Below are positions 5,250 to 6,333 of a stretch of 6,333 bases of DNA, piece by piece. The number at the start of each line of letters is the position of its first letter. The first letter of the stretch is position 1. This DNA comes from Chlamydiales bacterium (GTDB taxonomy: Bacteria > Chlamydiota > Chlamydiia > Chlamydiales > FEN-1388), in NCBI GenBank assembly GCA_021372185.1, contig JAJFUY010000128.1:1-6333 (forward strand), written 5' to 3'. A program made the translations under genes and the position numbers. Below the pieces are notes generated by a model. The model was given only the letters and a program-made list of their open reading frames with translations. It searched no databases and was not told the origin of the DNA.

Positions 5250-6333
5250 ATGAACGTACGCAATTTTCTAATGGGCAATATATGCCTTTTAGCAGCGCTC
5301 GGAAGCATGCAGACTCAAGCAGAAGCTGCAAAGAAGAATCAAAAAAACCCGAAACACTCATCATGTTCATCATCTAGCAGGTCTTCAAATGACAACTGTT
5401 GCAAAGAAGTTCTACACGATCTTGATAAAAAATTTGCCTGCGATAAAGCGCATGTTATTTCAAGCGTGCCGGCAGTCATTGACAAGCCCGGAAAATGGTG
5501 CGTGAAAAAGGATTTAGTCTACAAAGGCTCAGGCACCGCTATCACCATTACAGCAAACAACGTTACCCTAAACTTTAACAACCACAGCCTGACACTTGAA
5601 AACCCGTCTGCAATTGGCGTGTATGCAAATACCGTGCAAGAGCTTACAGTTCTCAATGACATCATAAAATCAACCACCATTTCTACAAACCCTATTAGCC
5701 GAGCATTTTATATCCTCAACTGCGAAAAGGTAACACTCGACAACATCTTTACAGCAAACACCTTCTACGGTGTGGATGCCGTAAACTCAAAAGATGTTTT
5801 CGTAACACATTCGCGCTTTAAAGACCATATCGGTGGCACAGACACAGCGTCAAGCGGTAGTATTAGAGTAGAGAATTGCAATGCTGTTGTCGTAGAAGAA
5901 TCTACCTTTAGCGGAGCTGGTAAAGGTAGTGGACAGAATAACCCATCTCGCCAGATTGTCTTTAGAGGCACGAGTACAGCTTGCCGCATCTCAAATTGTG
6001 AATTTGCAGGTGTAGAACAGGCTGTAGGCGGGTTTGGTATTGATGGCCTTATTGTTGAAAACTGCGTGATGCAAACTGCACTAGTAAAATTTCCGGAGGA
6101 TCCTTCATCACCACTTACCCTCTTTTTGCCACTTATTCAGCTTAGTACTAGTAGCGCAGGAGAAATACTGGCATCAAACGTTACTGTGAGAAACTGTGTT
6201 TTAAATGGCAACCTTGTTTACACACCTGATTGTTTGGATCCTGAGTCACCTACTTGTACGGTTGACGGAGGCTTTCAATACCCGATTTATATCGGCCAGG
6301 CACATGCGATTCTTATTGACAGCTGCGAAATAG
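5250..6333 (+). CDS. Secreted right-handed beta-helix protein, partial at 3' end
   Basis: The frame is open from ATG 5250 to the window edge (361 codons). Residues 1-26 form a likely signal peptide (Arg4, core FLMGNICLLAALG, TQAEA before Ala27). A Ser/Lys/Cys-rich linker follows (27-52, with Cys39, Cys50 and Cys51). From about residue 68 the pattern is that of a parallel beta-helix cap and coils: VISSVPAVIDKPGKWCVKKD, then GTAITITANNVTLNFNNHSL (95-114). Coils marked by a hydrophobic residue, Asn/Ser and Cys follow (ILNC 158, VENC 210, ISNC 250, VENC 272, VRNC 316, IDSC 359). This fold serves pectate-lyase-like enzymes, adhesins and surface proteins; no catalytic Asp/Arg/Lys set can be assigned, so the activity is unknown. 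Like the upstream collagen-like protein it is probably exported. The terminator and the inverted-repeat element separate it from that gene, so it is probably transcribed on its own. Confidence 0.87.
   Translation, partial: MNVRNFLMGNICLLAALGSMQTQAEAAKKNQKNPKHSSCSSSSRSSNDNCCKEVLHDLDKKFACDKAHVISSVPAVIDKPGKWCVKKDLVYKGSGTAITITANNVTLNFNNHSLTLENPSAIGVYANTVQELTVLNDIIKSTTISTNPISRAFYILNCEKVTLDNIFTANTFYGVDAVNSKDVFVTHSRFKDHIGGTDTASSGSIRVENCNAVVVEESTFSGAGKGSGQNNPSRQIVFRGTSTACRISNCEFAGVEQAVGGFGIDGLIVENCVMQTALVKFPEDPSSPLTLFLPLIQLSTSSAGEILASNVTVRNCVLNGNLVYTPDCLDPESPTCTVDGGFQYPIYIGQAHAILIDSCEI

Noticed and set aside
5102..5308. Minus-strand 68-codon frame over the right inverted-repeat arm
   Set aside because: It overlaps the ribosome site and signal peptide of the beta-helix gene and looks like chance.
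5765..5989. Minus-strand 74-codon frame within the beta-helix gene
   Set aside because: Shadow of the well-supported plus-strand gene.

Overview
The window looks like chromosomal DNA from a Gram-negative, probably host-associated bacterium. The best taxonomic clue is the partial succinate dehydrogenase cytochrome b558 subunit (SdhC) at the left edge. Its sequence pattern (RRLHSLAGI, CEHLFTNSQA, IHSLPYLQVIE, PSLPYSRN) resembles, from memory, the b558-type SdhC of Chlamydiota and relatives more than the proteobacterial SdhC/SdhD type. The collagen-like and beta-helix secreted proteins would also fit an environmental chlamydia-like organism. Other intracellular lineages such as Dependentiae, which also encode such proteins, cannot be excluded. 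The phylum is an inference, not a proof.

Layout. Minus strand, left half (1-3015): a large (887 aa), acidic, mainly alpha-helical and partly coiled-coil protein that I do not recognise. It is followed after a single base by sdhC, which starts with TTG and runs off the left edge. The two look like one transcription unit with translational coupling. A 141-bp divergent intergenic region (3016-3156) separates this unit from a rightward gene.

Plus strand, right half (3157-6333): a complete 574-aa secreted collagen-like protein. Its parts are a signal peptide, a Lys/Pro/Ala-rich stalk, a single Cys, a very basic Gly-X-Y block, a Thr/Pro-rich Gly-X-Y block and a C-terminal beta-sandwich head resembling the BclA/C1q class. 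A strong bidirectional intrinsic terminator follows. Next comes a 221-bp element bounded by near-perfect 45-bp inverted repeats (56 bp with four mismatches), which looks like a MITE or other non-autonomous palindromic element. The last gene is a secreted right-handed beta-helix protein that runs off the right edge. It carries a recurrent Asn-Cys motif spaced at roughly multiples of 22 residues.

Taken together, the right half is a small surface or secretome locus: a filament-like trimeric collagen and a beta-helix adhesin or enzyme-like protein. Each has its own ribosome binding site, and the terminator and inverted-repeat element separate them. The left half is the housekeeping sdh locus with an orphan helical partner. 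No tRNA, rRNA or CRISPR array was seen.
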